Assembly (NCBI RefSeq): GCF_036884655.1
Contig: NC_088347.1
Span: forward strand, 12,892,001-12,956,000
Origin: Musa acuminata AAA Group
Lineage: Eukaryota > Streptophyta > Magnoliopsida > Zingiberales > Musaceae
Length of the DNA stretch: 64,000 nt
Direction of reading: 5' to 3'
The notes below the pieces were generated by a model that made no database searches, was not told the origin of the DNA, and worked only from the letters and a program-made list of their open reading frames with translations. A program made the translations under genes and the position numbers. Of this stretch, positions 47,601-57,960 are shown piece after piece. Every line of letters starts with the position of its first letter. Position 1 is the stretch's first letter.

Positions 47601-48188
47601 AATAGTACTCTCTGCCTCCCTCAACATATTGAGGAGCTCTGGGAGAGTCACCTCAAGCTTGTTCATATTAAAATTCATTATGAACTGTGAAAAGGAATCT
47701 GGTAGGGACTGAAGCACAATGTCCACACACAAGTTATCCTCTAGGACCATTCCTAGACCTGTGAGTTTCTCTATCCACTCAATCATCTTTAGGACATGGT
47801 TCTGAACCGGTGTCCCCTCAGTCATCCTAGCGCGGAAAAGGCTCTTGGATATCTCATATCGTTGAGTCCTTCCCTGTTCCTCAAACAATTTACGGACATG
47901 TAGGAGAATGGATCTGGCATCCATCTTTTCATGTTGTCTCTGTAACTCTGGAGTCATAGAGCCCAACATATAGCACTGAGCAAGAGTGGAGTCATCAATG
48001 TACTTCACGTAGCGAGCGATCTCATCCTCGCTTGCCCCTTCTTCGGGCGTAGGCATCACTGTATCAAGGACGTACACGATTTTCTCCGTTGTGAGAACAA
48101 TTCTCAAGTTACGGAGCCAATCCGTATAATTTGGACCAGTGAGGCGGTTGACATCAAGTATGCCACGTAAGGGATTTGAAAGCGACAT
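44619..48188 (-). CDS. Gag-Pol polyprotein of young copia element
   Basis: Single open frame from ATG 48188 ([12 protein letters not shown]) of 1189 codons. In order: UBN2-type Gag (residues about 1-200, [13 protein letters not shown] near 20); basic stretch; CCHC knuckle [14 protein letters not shown] (near 245); protease [12 protein letters not shown] with catalytic DTG (near 290); GAG-pre-integrase (YLWHCRLGH, near 420); integrase with [17 protein letters not shown] and [10 protein letters not shown] (480-600); reverse transcriptase with [22 protein letters not shown] and YVDD (800-1000); and most of RNase H. Gag and pol are fused without a stop, unlike the Sirevirus-like family here. The last about 18 residues are out of frame because of a base loss near 44672, which cuts off the RNase H end. 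A start at 48212 is possible in frame, but the MSLSN start fits Gag better. Confidence 0.93.
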   Translation of the reverse strand: MSLSNPLRGILDVNRLTGPNYTDWLRNLRIVLTTEKIVYVLDTVMPTPEEGASEDEIARYVKYIDDSTLAQCYMLGSMTPELQRQHEKMDARSILLHVRKLFEEQGRTQRYEISKSLFRARMTEGTPVQNHVLKMIEWIEKLTGLGMVLEDNLCVDIVLQSLPDSFSQFIMNFNMNKLEVTLPELLNMLREAESTIKKEKPVLYTGETRKKRKAERSLKKGKGKGKQGKAKVAKKDPTKDKGQCFHCGKDGHWKRNCKEYLAERAKQKLDEASGTFMISLHLLDSYDNTWVLDTGSAYHICNSLQVLARPRRLERGEMDLKMGNGAKVAVLAVGEVALHLPSGAFIALDACYFVPSIIKNIISISCLTVSGYKFVFENNGCSILLDDKIITKGTLHNDLFMLDTTPHIMNINVSKRKRDELNSAYLWHCRLGHIHERRIQKLLNDGYLDPFDYVSYATCEPCIRGKLTNSPFSGTGERATELLELIHSDVCGPMSTHAIGGYSYFITFTDDFSRYGYVYLMKYKSEAFEKFREYKNEVENQTGKSIKTLRSDRGGEYLSTEFTHFLKDHGILSQWTPPYTPQLNGVSERRNRTLLDMVWSMMSFADLPISFWGYALETAAYLLNRVPTKSVVSTPYEIWKGKKPDLKVVKIWGCPAHVKRHNPDKLESRTERCKFVGHPKETCGYYFYHLEDQKVFVAKRAVFLEKEHILDGDSGRMIELSEVGEPSSSTTLQPESVQVSNTQVSTLRKSDRVSHPPEKYVGHIRAEDVEDIDPQTYEEAIMSIDSGKWKEAMNSEMDSMYFNKVWNLVDAPEGIVPIGCKWIFKKKIGVDGKVETYKARLVAKGYRQRQGVDYDETFSPVAMLKSIRILLAIAAHYDYEIWQIDVKTAFLNGNLEEEVYMMQPEGFVSKSCPDKVCRLLRSIYGLKQASRSWNIRFDEAIRSYDFVKNEDEPCVYRKVSGSAITFLVLYVDDILIIGNDVGMLSIVKTWLSRHFSIKDLGEASYILGIRIYRDRSKRMLGLSQSRYIETIVKRFGMENSKRGLIPMRHGISLSTSMSPKTPEERANMDMIPYASAIGSIMYAMLCTRPDIAHALSVTSRYQADPGLEHWKAVKCILKYLRSTKDLLLVYGGNSLKVEGYTDSSFQSDVDDSKLNSRYVYTLNGGAVCWKSSSKIPLLTRPQRRSTLLH

Positions 48189-48327
48189 TTTCTGAAAATA
48201 AAGATGTACCAAAAATGAATAACATGCAGATTTTGCAAGAAATAAACTATCAAGATATGGACTTCTATCTTAATATGCTCCCACTATTTTACTAACGAGT
48301 CACGCGACACCCTCAGCACGTGAAACG

Positions 48328-48686
48328 GAAGTCTCCGGCAGACTTCTAGTGGGGATCAGGATCCAATCAGCGTCTTAGTGTAACCTCGAGGGACTCGACC
48401 AATCACACTAAGCCTAAAAGGTAGACAACTCTTGCCGATCACAACTCCTTGTGATTCCCGTCCTGTTCGGCCTCCGAATCACCATGGCCTCGAGGGACTC
48501 GACCAACCATGATGCTCGGTTAAGTCAACACCTTCGTTACAAGATGAGTCTGATTTGATGATATACCCTCGAGGGACTCGACCAAGCATATCATGCCCTC
48601 AGGTCACCGGTGACATCTCTATGTCGTAAGCAAGATAGCGAATCGCGATATAGGTGAGTCTCGAGGGACTCGACCAACTCAACCTA
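48328..48686 (-). repeat. Array of stem-loops with a repeated 19-nt loop in copia leader
   Basis: CCTCGAGGGACTCGACCAA (plus strand) occurs at 48384-48402, 48488-48506 and 48567-48585, and with its first base changed to T at 48659-48677. Each copy is enclosed by a different inverted repeat: CTTAGTGT/ACACTAAG (48374-48381, 48405-48412); CATGG/CCATG (48483-48487, 48507-48511); ATGATAT/ATATCAT (48558-48564, 48588-48594); TAGGTGAGT/ACTCAACCTA with one bulge (48651-48659, 48677-48686). The loop itself can form CGAG-TCC-CTCG on the RNA strand. Four further inverted repeats lie between: 48328-48346, 48438-48455, 48466-48478, 48603-48614. Confidence 0.85.
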
Positions 48687-49479
48687 CACCGGGATTCGGT
48701 TCCTACTCATAACGATGGAAGGCCACGTGGGTCAATCTAATTGCCTCACGTTTACCGACTTAATATTATCGAGAGATGTTTCTATGATTTGGTCTCCTAA
48801 TATGACATGTCACACATATGCATATTTAATATATATCTACATCGCATGCAAATATATATACATATCTAGTATGTGTATAAGCAATCACACCAGATGATCA
48901 TGGACCACAACCTAATATGATTAGGCCCGAGCCAGTAGGCCTAATCACTCACATCAAGATCTATGTGTGCAACGGTGCATCTCCATGCCTTGTGATCGTC
49001 CATCTCGTCCTCGTCAGTTCCGTCGACATCTTGATGCATCTCCATGCATCACGATCGTCCGTCTCGTGGGTCCCGCTATGGCATCCACGCTCCCGCTGCG
49101 CCTCCTCATGTGATTACAACTTAATCATAGGCACGCAGGCCCGACAATAAACGAGAAATATAACGGAGGTTCGCAGACCTCAATAATAATAATCACAAGT
49201 ACACACATCACACGGTCCATGATCATCCGTCCACTCATCATACATCACATGTATAAATAATCATCATCATGTAGGACTACTAGATAATAATAAAAATAAT
49301 AATCAACTAAACCTTTTAATTAATTAATATTTTCTGAAATCAGGGATATATAGGGAATTTCTCAATTCCTAAGGGTATTTTCGTAATTTGGACAAAAGAC
49401 AGAAACTGGAATTTCTCAAATTCCAAGGGGCAAAACTATCTTTTGCCCAGAAAACCCTAATACCCTTTCCCCTTTTCGC

Positions 49480-49965
49480 TGCTGCTGCCGTCGCCACCCT
49501 GCCGGCGGCGGCCTGTGCGGCGAGGGGCGGGGCGCTGCCCTCGCCTGCGGGCGGCACGCCCGCTGGCCCCCGCGGGCGTCACCGCCTCCGCGGGCAGTTC
49601 TGCCAGCGAGGCAGCGCCCGCAGGCGGTGCTGCCTCGCTGGCGGCCGCCCCTGCGGGGTTTTTGCCCGTGGGAGTAGCGGCCACAGGCGCCGCTGCCCTG
49701 CGGTGCCTCAGCCCGCGCTGCTGCCCCGCGGCGCCTCTACCCGCGGGCTCAGCGGCCGCAGGCGCCTCTACCCGCGGGCTGCCAGCCCCGCCGGCAGCAA
49801 GCCTGCTGCAAGCAGGCCGCCGATCGGCTGCTGCAGACACAGCGCTTGCGCATGCTCCGGCGTTGTGCTGCCTGGCTGCGACTGCGGCTGCCGCTGCAGG
49901 TGGCTGCAGGCATGCAGATCGAGGGCAGCAACTGTTGCTGCCCTTCCTCGCTTTTGCGTCAACTA
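49480..49965 (-). other. GC-rich block in copia leader
   Basis: An abrupt change to very high G+C with GCCGC, CCCGCGGG and GCAGC words, flanked by AT-rich sequence. Ala/Pro/Arg-rich frames are open in several registers. It might be captured foreign sequence or an expanded repeat. Confidence 0.7.
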
Positions 49966-50035
49966 TTTTGACGTCAAAATTCTTCCTAAACACAACTCAC
50001 GCAGTTCAAAACCAATCATTCGCACGAACAACCTG

Positions 50036-50048
50036 GCTCTGATACCAC
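50036..50048 (-). other. Primer binding site of young copia
   Basis: Element strand TGGTATCAGAGC one base inside the 5' LTR; complementary to initiator tRNA-Met. Confidence 0.92.
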
Positions 50049-51546
50049 TGTTGGGAAATCATAGGGGGGGCGACATCATATGCGCAGCGGAAGAACAAGA
50101 AAACAAAAATCCCCGATTCCCAAAAGGATGTTCATCGTCGTGCGAAGATTGGTGCGCAAAATCCGCAAAAAACACAAAAACTGCGTATAGAGATTGTGTT
50201 ACCTAGGGAGATCGTATATCCCTGTTTCCTTGCAGATCCTTAGGAGAGGGTGAAGGAGGTCAAGCGTCCTCCTCTCTAGCGGTGATCCACACAGCAGGGT
50301 TGCGACGACGCTCCTCAAAACTCCAGGCCTACTCTGAGGTGGAGAGGGAGAGGAGAATAGGAAGGGCAAGCAAAGACTCTAGCCTATGAGACTGTGAATC
50401 CCTCCTATTTATAGAGATCCCGTGTCAAAACCCTAATGGGTCCTTTCCCTAGTGGGTATTGGATCTGCATCCAATAAGACAAGGGCTCCGTCGGATATCT
50501 CATATCCGAACCTCTACTCATCGCAATGCCTACCATATGTGTGTGACCCTCTAGGCCCAATATCGAGCTGGCCGTGAGTCATACCTGTCAGAACTCCTTC
50601 TAACTCAGTGAATTATTATCTCTGTAATAATTCACTCGACTCATCGACTACGGAAGTACTAGGCCACTACGCCGTAGTCCCCAGACGATACAGGGGAATC
50701 CAATCCATTGGACCTGTCTGTCCTCAGTTACCATGTACCTATAGTCCCTCATCCATCTAATATCCCAGAGACCGTATATCGAGCATGGTGCTGTCAGACC
50801 CATACGGTTTCTACTCGAGTCTCGCTCTAATCGGATTCTCCCGGAGAACTCTTTCTCTCTCAACCCGAATGACCCTGGCCAGGGATTTGTCTGAGCAAGA
50901 ACACATAGGATATTCCTCTCATGATACCGAGAGTGGATGATCCTCTATCGACACTCAATAGCCCTCGTAAGGTCGACTACCACTCCCAATGACCAGCTGT
51001 ACTAGATCTGGGAACAGCCAAACCTATAAGTCTGGTATCAAAGAGTGGAGCACTCATACAGGACATCCTTGGTGTCTCAAGTCTAAGAACCAGATACACC
51101 ACTAGAACTACGGAATCGTTGTCTGACAATAAGGCATCATCAACCATCCAGCATTCCGTAAGCGGATCAATCAGTGAACTCATTCTCCAATGAGCACCTG
51201 TACTGTATCCCTAGTGTCCCTACACGAGCAGCTATGAGACCAGCTGCATCCATCATATGGACGGGTATACAGCACACCAGTCTATCCGGTTATCACGATG
51301 TCCCTCTCGAGTAACCTATGACCGGGATTATTTAGGATATGTGTTTAAAGGTGAATCGATCTCATTATCGTGATCTCATCACGATCCGATTCCCATTGCA
51401 CAAATCCAAGGACATCACAATATATATGCATTTATGCAATAGTTATAAAGTGATATACGCCAAAATATAATAAGCAAAAAGATTATATATCAAGTCACAC
51501 GTGCCATCACTCACGTGATTGGCTTGCTGGGCACTTATGACTAGCA
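50049..51546 (-). repeat. 5' LTR of young copia, 1498 bp
   Basis: Same length as 42792-44289 and nearly identical; differences seen at about 50152, 50166, 50389, 51107 and 51199. Confidence 0.95.
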
Positions 51547-51866
51547 ATATCTAGAGCTTAACTTGTAATTTTACAATTGATATCTTGCCATAGAATGATG
51601 AATTGCTATGTTTGTCATCCTTCATATTTGAAATATCAAAACTTGGAAATTAATGTCATGCCTTGACATCATTTTGAGAATATTAGATCATGATAGGAAT
51701 CATAATGTGTATATTGATAAGTTTAATAAATTTAACTTATCGGTTTGATTCTTAAATTCAAAGGCCTTGAATTCAAGAATGTCTTTTCTCAAGTATGGCA
51801 TATAGATAGGGGGAGTTAAGGTTAACTCCGTCATCAATTGATTGTTATCATAAAAAATGGGGAGAT
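51547..51866 (+). mobile_element. 3' internal end of Sirevirus-like element F
   Basis: Begins with the ATATC duplication (51547-51551). The rest resembles the region just before the LTR of element 1 (3830-4079), including GATAAGTTTAA, ATATAGATAGGGGGAGTT and a PPT (AAAAAATGGGGAGAT) adjoining LTR F. Its coding part is not in the window. Confidence 0.75.
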
Positions 51867-53034
51867 TGTTGAATCTCATATTTTGATGATGAAGTCAATT
51901 ATAAATTGTTTGATCTAATCTATATGTTGAGAAAAGTGTGCAGGATTAACTATGATAGCAGTAAGACATAAAGCAGGTGTTGCCGGAGTCAAGATTGAGA
52001 TCTCATTGGGAGTTCGAGAGTTCGTCGGAAGTCCAAATGTTCATCGGAAGTTCTGCCGGAACCAATCGAGAAGTCCAAAAGCTTGCCAAAGAAACTAGTC
52101 GGAGCTCGCCAAGAAGATCGTCATAAAGTCTGGGAGCTTGCTGGGAGTCCATTGGAGCATTGCCGAGAGTTCGTCGGAAGTATACCAGAAGAGCAATTGA
52201 CGCACTGGAACATGAAGTGCAGTAATCATGTCTTAATTATCATAGTTAAAGCGTAAATTAAGTTAGGATTGGAAGGTAATCCCATAACTTAATTAGCAGC
52301 CAACTAGGCCCTAAGTTGGGCTAGTTTGGGCCGGATTCAAGGCCTAACCAGGACCCTGAATTCCTGGTTGGTGGTGGCACCGCTAGGGCCGGCAGTGGCA
52401 CCGCTGTCAAGTAGTGGTACCGCCCAGTAATGGCGGTGGTACCGCTAGGACCCAAAAAATTCAAGATTAGACACTTTTTTGCTCCATTTTTGAAGCCATT
52501 GGGGCCTATAAAAATCTCACCGTTTCCTGCATGAAAGGACACAAAAGCATTGAGATAATCTTGAGTTATTGGGGTGTAAAAGTGTTGTAAACAAGTGCTA
52601 GAGTCCTCCTCCCTTCCTAAGTTTTGAGATCATTCAAGAGATGTGTGAGACTTGTAAGGATTCTCTCCTAAACCCGTAAAAAGGAGAAAGCACTGTAAAG
52701 AGGTGATTGGTCTTCACCTATTGAAATAAGGCCTTTAGTGGACACCGGTGACCTCGTAGAGGAGGAATCTGAAAGTGGATGTAGGTCACGTTGACTGAAC
52801 CACTCTAAAACTTGGTTTGCATTTACTTTATGCAATTTACTTTACTACAAACCTCATTAATCTTCTCTTGTACTTTTACGAAAGCTTTCAAGTTCAACGT
52901 CTCACTGAAACAGACTAAATCAAAACCATTTTCGTTAGAATCGGTTTTAAACGAAACGAACAATTTTCTGAAATCGAGAAAGTTTTTCGCTGCACTAATT
53001 CACCCCCCTCTTAGTGCCACTCTTGATCCTAACA
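51867..53034 (+). repeat. 3' LTR of Sirevirus-like element F, 1168 bp
   Basis: Begins TGTTGAATCTCATATTTTG and ends CTTGATCCTAACA. It has GGTACC/GGTGGCACC motifs at 52365-52445, GGGGCCTATAAAAATC near 52500, GGTCACGTTGACTG near 52786 and the C run near 53002. Confidence 0.88.
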
Positions 53035-53583
53035 GTTTTTAGGCTCCAAGTTTGAATCAACTTTAGGCCTATAAATACCCCTCTCATCCCTGAATAACAT
53101 ATTCAAGCACAAAGTATTTAAAAAGTGAGAAAACACTGTTGTAATCACTAGAGAAATCTCCTCCTATAGTCTAAGTTTAGAATTCTGTTTAGGAGGAGTA
53201 TGTGCTTGTAAAGATTGACTCTTAAACATGTGAAAAGGAGAAGAGGGGTGTAAGAAGGAGGTTGACCTTCGCCTATTAAAGAAAGATCGATAGTGCATGT
53301 CGGTAGCCTCGACGAAAGAGGAATCAACAAAGTAGATGTAGGTCATGATGACCGAACCACTCTAAAATCTGGTATGCATTTACTTCTTGCTATTTACCTT
53401 ACTGCAAACCGAGTCTTTACTTGCCTTCTGCTTTCAATACATTTATGAACGTGTTTCAAGTTGAGATTTTTATGAAACGGTTTTTGTCAGAAATATATTT
53501 AATCACAACGAAGTTTTAAACTGATATATTTTTACCGCTGCACTAATTCACCTCCCCTTTCAGTGCCGACCATGTTCCTAACA
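53035..53583 (+). repeat. Truncated LTR of the gag-only subfamily (U5-side part)
   Basis: Matches 27805-28303 of LTR D: starts in TTTTTAGGCTCCAAG, has GGCCTATAAATACCCC (near 53067) and GGTCATGATGACC (near 53341), and ends CATGTTCCTAACA. The U3 side is missing. Confidence 0.8.
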
Positions 53584-53873
53584 TAGGTAGCAAAAAACTC
53601 CCTCCATGGTGTAGCATGATAAGAAGCACCTATGTCAATCACCCACTTAAGATCTTGACATACAAAAAAAAAAATATCATCAAAAGGAGATAAAATCAAA
53701 TAATAACCACCCTGCACTGTAGTTGTGGTATTATATTTTGACTCTATAGACTCCATTTCTTTTTCCTTTTTCCTACTCTTTTTAGATTGATTACATTGGT
53801 TTTTGTAATGTCCTTTCTCACTATGGTTATAGCAAACAAAATCTTTTCTTAATCTTGACTTGCTTTTGCCCAT
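53584..53873 (-). pseudogene. Fragment of another copia gag-protease
   Basis: The minus-strand frame contains a knuckle-like CYNHSEKGHYKNQC, with His where the second Cys is normal, a Lys/Glu-rich linker and the protease start WVIDIGASYHATP, where D-I-G replaces D-S-G. It continues into the neighbouring LTR without a stop, which is incidental. It is a third copia lineage, unlike both other families here, and appears alone without RT. Confidence 0.75.
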
Positions 53874-53886
53874 GCATGAACTACTT

Positions 53887-54625
53887 CTTGTTAGTCATAG
53901 ATGCCCAGTAAGCCAATCACGTGAGTGATGGCATATGTAACTTGACACGAAATCTTTTTGCTTATTATATTTTGGCATTTATCACTTTATATTGACTATT
54001 GTATATATGCATGTATATATTGTGATGTCCTTGGATCTGTGCAATAGGAATCGGATCGTGATGAGATCACGAACATGAGACCAATTCACCTTTAAACACA
54101 GATCCTAAATAATCCTGATCATAGTTTACTCAAGAGGGACATCGAGATAACTAGATAGACTGGTGTGCTGTATACCCGTCCATATTCTGGATGCAGCTAG
54201 TCTCGTAGCTGCTCGTGTGGGGACACTAGGGATATAGTACAGGTGCTCATTGAAAAATGAGTTCACTGATTGATCCGCTTACGGAATGCTGGATGGTTGA
54301 TGATGCCTTATTGTCAGACAACGATTTCGTAGTCTCAATGGTGTATATGGTCCTTAGACTTGAGATATTAAGGATGTCCTATATGAGTGCTTTATTCTTT
54401 GATACTATACTTATATGTTTGGATGTCCTAGATCTATTACAGTCAGTCATTGGGAGTGGCAGTTGACCTTACGAGGGCTATTGAGTGTCGATAGAGGGCT
54501 ATTAAGTGTTGATAGATCTAGTACAGTCGATCATCCACTCTTGATATCATGAGAGGAATATCCTATTTGTTCTTGCTCAGACAAATCCCTGATCATACAA
54601 TTGAGAGAGAAAAAGTTTCATTGTT
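53887..54625 (+). repeat. Truncated LTR of the young-copia family
   Basis: Begins TGTTAGTCATAGATGCCC and follows the 1498-bp LTR (in opposite orientation to 42792-51546) to about GAGAGAGAAAAAG, where similarity ends. It is diverged and partly internally duplicated (GATAGAGGGCTATTAAGTG near 54490). Confidence 0.78.
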
Positions 54626-55243
54626 AGTTTCATTAAGAGTAGTTACTTGTAACATAGAATATGTAATCTTATTTATAAATAAATAATGTCTTCACTCATT
54701 AGATGATAAAAAGACCATCTTTTCTTGGACATTTTTATGGATATTATTTTATTGTGACCTTTTCTGATCGATAAAGGCTACCAAATCCATCACATGAGTT
54801 ATTTCCAGCATTATTATGTGTACAGGGTTTTGGGTAATATTCTTTTACTGCCTCTTATTAAATTATATGCTTCCAGTATTGTATAACTGATTTGATTTTT
54901 ATATTTTAATATACAAATATTATAAGCAAAGTAGGGACTCAAATCTTCAGCTTAAGCTATCAGATAAAATTTGGAAGACTAATTGATTTGATGTTTGAGC
55001 CCATCAACACACATTTTCATTAGGCCCTTGCTTAAATTTAAGCTAAAAGTTTTCGTATACTACCGAATGACATTCAACAAAATGGTATACATGTGCTGTT
55101 TATAATTTTATTTTTTAATTTTATTATTATGATGAGATGACTAGGGTGCTTCATTAAGTATATCACTGCAGATCATCAATTTGTGGGATTAAAAAATTAA
55201 AAAGATGAAATATTCAAAACAATAATATATATGATGAGTATTT
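54626..55243. other. Unassigned AT-rich sequence
   Basis: No ORF, LTR end or repeat I could tie to the other elements. It may be old host sequence at the target of element 3. Confidence 0.5.
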
Positions 55244-55776
55244 TGTTGAATCTCGGATTTTGATGATGAAGTCAATTATAATTTGTTTAATCTAATCTAT
55301 ATGTTAAGAAAAGTGTGCAGGATTAATTGTGATAGCAGTAAGACATAAAGAATGTGTTGTGCCGGAGTCAAGATCGAGATCTCATTGGGAGTTCGAGAGT
55401 TCGTCGGAAGTCCGGACGTTTGTTGGAAATTCTGTCGGAACCAACCGAGAAGTTCAGGAGCCTGCCAAAGAAGCTCGTCAGAACTCGCCAAGAAGATCGT
55501 CATAGAGTCCGGGAGCTTGCCGAGAGTCCACCGGAACATTGCCGAGAGTTCGTCGAATATATGTCGGAAGCTCGCCGGAAGAGCAATTGACATACCGAAA
55601 CAAGAAGCGCTGTAATTATGTCTTAGTTATCATAGTTAGAGAGTAAATTAAGTTAGGATTGAAAAGTAATCCCACTAACTTAATTAGGGGCCAACTGGGC
55701 TCTTAACAGGATTTAATTGGGCTGAATTGATCACCTAATTTAGCCCCCTAAAAGATGGTTGATGGTGGCACCGTTT
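55244..55776 (+). repeat. 5' LTR of Sirevirus-like element 3, part 1
   Basis: Begins TGTTGAATCTCGGATTTTG and matches the start of LTR F. It is interrupted inside the GGTGGCACC block by G2. Confidence 0.85.
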
Positions 55777-56223
55777 TGTCACAAACAAACTTCTACATAG
55801 GATGTTTAATGTAATACTTATGTATGTTCATGTCTTTTGGTAAGTTCATGCTTTGCACAGCATGTAGAGGGACGGTCGAAGGCTTAATAGTCTCATTTTA
55901 GTTGGGTTTGGTGGCCACTTTAGGCTTGTAAATAAAGGTTGTGTCATGTGGACACTTGTGAGAGATTTTCGATCTGTAATGGACCATTTTGACCCTTTGT
56001 TGTGCAATTGTTCAGAGCTTGTAAAGTCTGTTTGTAATTTGCATTGTCTATGAAGTGTTTTCGGATATGTTTGCTTGTAGATCATGAGTGAGACATTTTC
56101 TCTATCCCATTTTCTCTTTTGTAGGTCCTAAGGGACCATAGGAGGCTTCAGGGAGGCTGACCTTTACGAACAGACACGCAAGGGTGCCGTATGACTTAGG
56201 CAAAACCAACTAAGTCCATGACA
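55777..56223 (+). repeat. 5' LTR of G2, 447 bp
   Basis: Same length as both LTRs of G1. Ends AAGTCCATGACA, followed by GATGGTATCAGAG. Confidence 0.85.
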
Positions 56224-57088
56224 GATGGTATCAGAGTGGGACAAGCACTCGTAGAAACACTTAGCATGCAAACGTTGGAGACCTAACGGGGCTGCGTTGA
56301 GGGCAGTCAGCACACGCACGACCGTTTGGGGGAAAAAAAACATGGAGATGTAGGGAAAAGGAGTCACTTGGAGGAGTGGGCATCTGAGATTGGCATTCAG
56401 AGGAATGGCCAACCCTTCACGCAAGAGGCACTATAAGAATAGGTAAGCTTGGAAGAATGCGGAGTGCACAAAGGTTTGGATGGCTGAGTTTGAGCTAGGG
56501 TGAGGCACTTGGTAAAAGATGAGACCATGCAAGGTGGAATGAGTTGCTCAGCGACTAAAAGAGTTGTGCAAAGCTCACAGAGGTGAGAGAAATTGCTAAC
56601 TCAAAGAATTTAGTACTCATGCATGGGCTTGTATGTGGACGATGGAATGTTCGCAGCCATCCCAAGGCGACCGAAACACGGCACCATGGAGCATTGAAAC
56701 TTTCTCTTTGGCATATGAAGGATACGCACATAGAAGGCTGAAGTGTACAACGAGTTCAGCATATTGCTAGGCCTTGAGTGGTGCAACAGGGGCTATATTG
56801 ACGTGGAGTTATAATCGGAGTAGTCCAAGAGGATGGTGGTCTCCGAAACGAAGAGAGATGTTGCTCCAATGGGACAGTTATCTATGAGGGATAAGTCTCG
56901 GCTCTCCAAAGGGAGAATCATATGGGACGGACCGCACATGTTGAGGAGGAGTACTTCAACAAACAATAACTCCACGAAGCTCAATGAACCGAGTAAGCGA
57001 CGAGGAGTCATCGCATGATCTCGCTTGTGAGAATGCATTGGTGGATGCATTACGAGATTAAGTGAGGGAGCGACCCAAAGCAACATAA

Positions 57089-57960
57089 ATGAAAGCACAC
57101 TTGGAGTCGATATGGAGATCGGACTCAAGGGCTGACCCGTGGAATGGTAGGCGCGAGGGCCACCATCAACTCAATGCAAAACGAGGAGCGGAGCAACTTG
57201 GGTGTAACTTGGCAAAGTACCGAAGCCGCATGAAGGGAGCTAGCATAGAAGATGGAACATGGAGCAGAGGCATAGTGCTTTCCTTGGACAAAGGTCAAGG
57301 ACATAAACTCTTGCAGAGGCAAGAGCAAGATCATATTGTTCCATGGGTCCTTCATTCTGATGGAGCAGACTCATCTTGCATGGTGCCAAAGACAAAGGGA
57401 GCTTCGGGGCACATGCACCTTATCTCGGAGAAGCATTTGATGGAGGAACTAAGGCGACTCAACTTGCAGAGGCGAAGTTGGGTTCAGAAGGCCTTGGCAT
57501 GGGGCAAGAGGACATGGAGGCGGGTACTCTTGAAGAATATGCCACAGTGTTGCCAGTCAAGTTGCTAGGCAGGAAGCGGTGTGCAGAGGAGATTGTGCTG
57601 GTAGGGGCAGAGGCCCAGGATTCAGACAATGGTGCATCATTTTCAGCAAAGTCGGTGGACTTCGGGAGCTACTAGGCGACGGACTATCATAGAGTGGTGC
57701 TTCATCTAGGTGTGACCTAAGAGTCGGTGGATGAAGGTTGATTGTCAAAGGAGCGAACAAAATCGAAGGTGGAAGAGATCTTGCAATGTATTGGCAGAGG
57801 CCACACATGGAGAGATCATAATTCAAGCTCATCCCACAAAGATTAGAATACAATAGAGATGTTACCAAGAGGCGAATGGTGCAGCGGATCATGGTGGAAC
57901 AGTTCGTGACAATGTGATACACACGACATAATCCTGTGAGGGACTAGATCATACGGAGGT
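57089..57960 (+). pseudogene. Unrecognised coding-like stretch in G2
   Basis: Frames at 57089-57568 and 57376-57675 share peptide segments with the antisense copy at 30654-31310 (for example VPWVLHSDGADSSC, KLGSEGLGMGQED). A frame change near 57450 and stops from 57673 onward break it. No family recognised. Confidence 0.35.

Larger units (their letters stand above)
48189..50035 (-). other. Long untranslated leader of young copia
   Basis: About 1.85 kb between PBS and gag. It contains a structured repeat array (48328-48686), AT-rich sequence (48740-49420) and a GC-rich block (49480-49960). Frames in the GC-rich block are open in several registers on both strands and look like compositional artefacts. 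Confidence 0.7.
42792..51546 (-). mobile_element. Full-length young Ty1/copia element, 8755 bp
   Basis: Two 1498-bp LTRs, PBS, PPT, a long gag-pol frame and a 5-bp ATATC duplication are all present. Reading the two LTRs side by side I counted about five substitutions and no length difference. The leader between PBS and gag is long (about 1.85 kb), with a hairpin array and a GC-rich block. Confidence 0.95.

Noticed and set aside
49388..50206. 272-codon ORF (+) and 178-codon ORF (-) over the GC-rich leader block
   Set aside because: Ala/Pro/Arg-rich, open in multiple registers, and running across the LTR border; not a credible gene.
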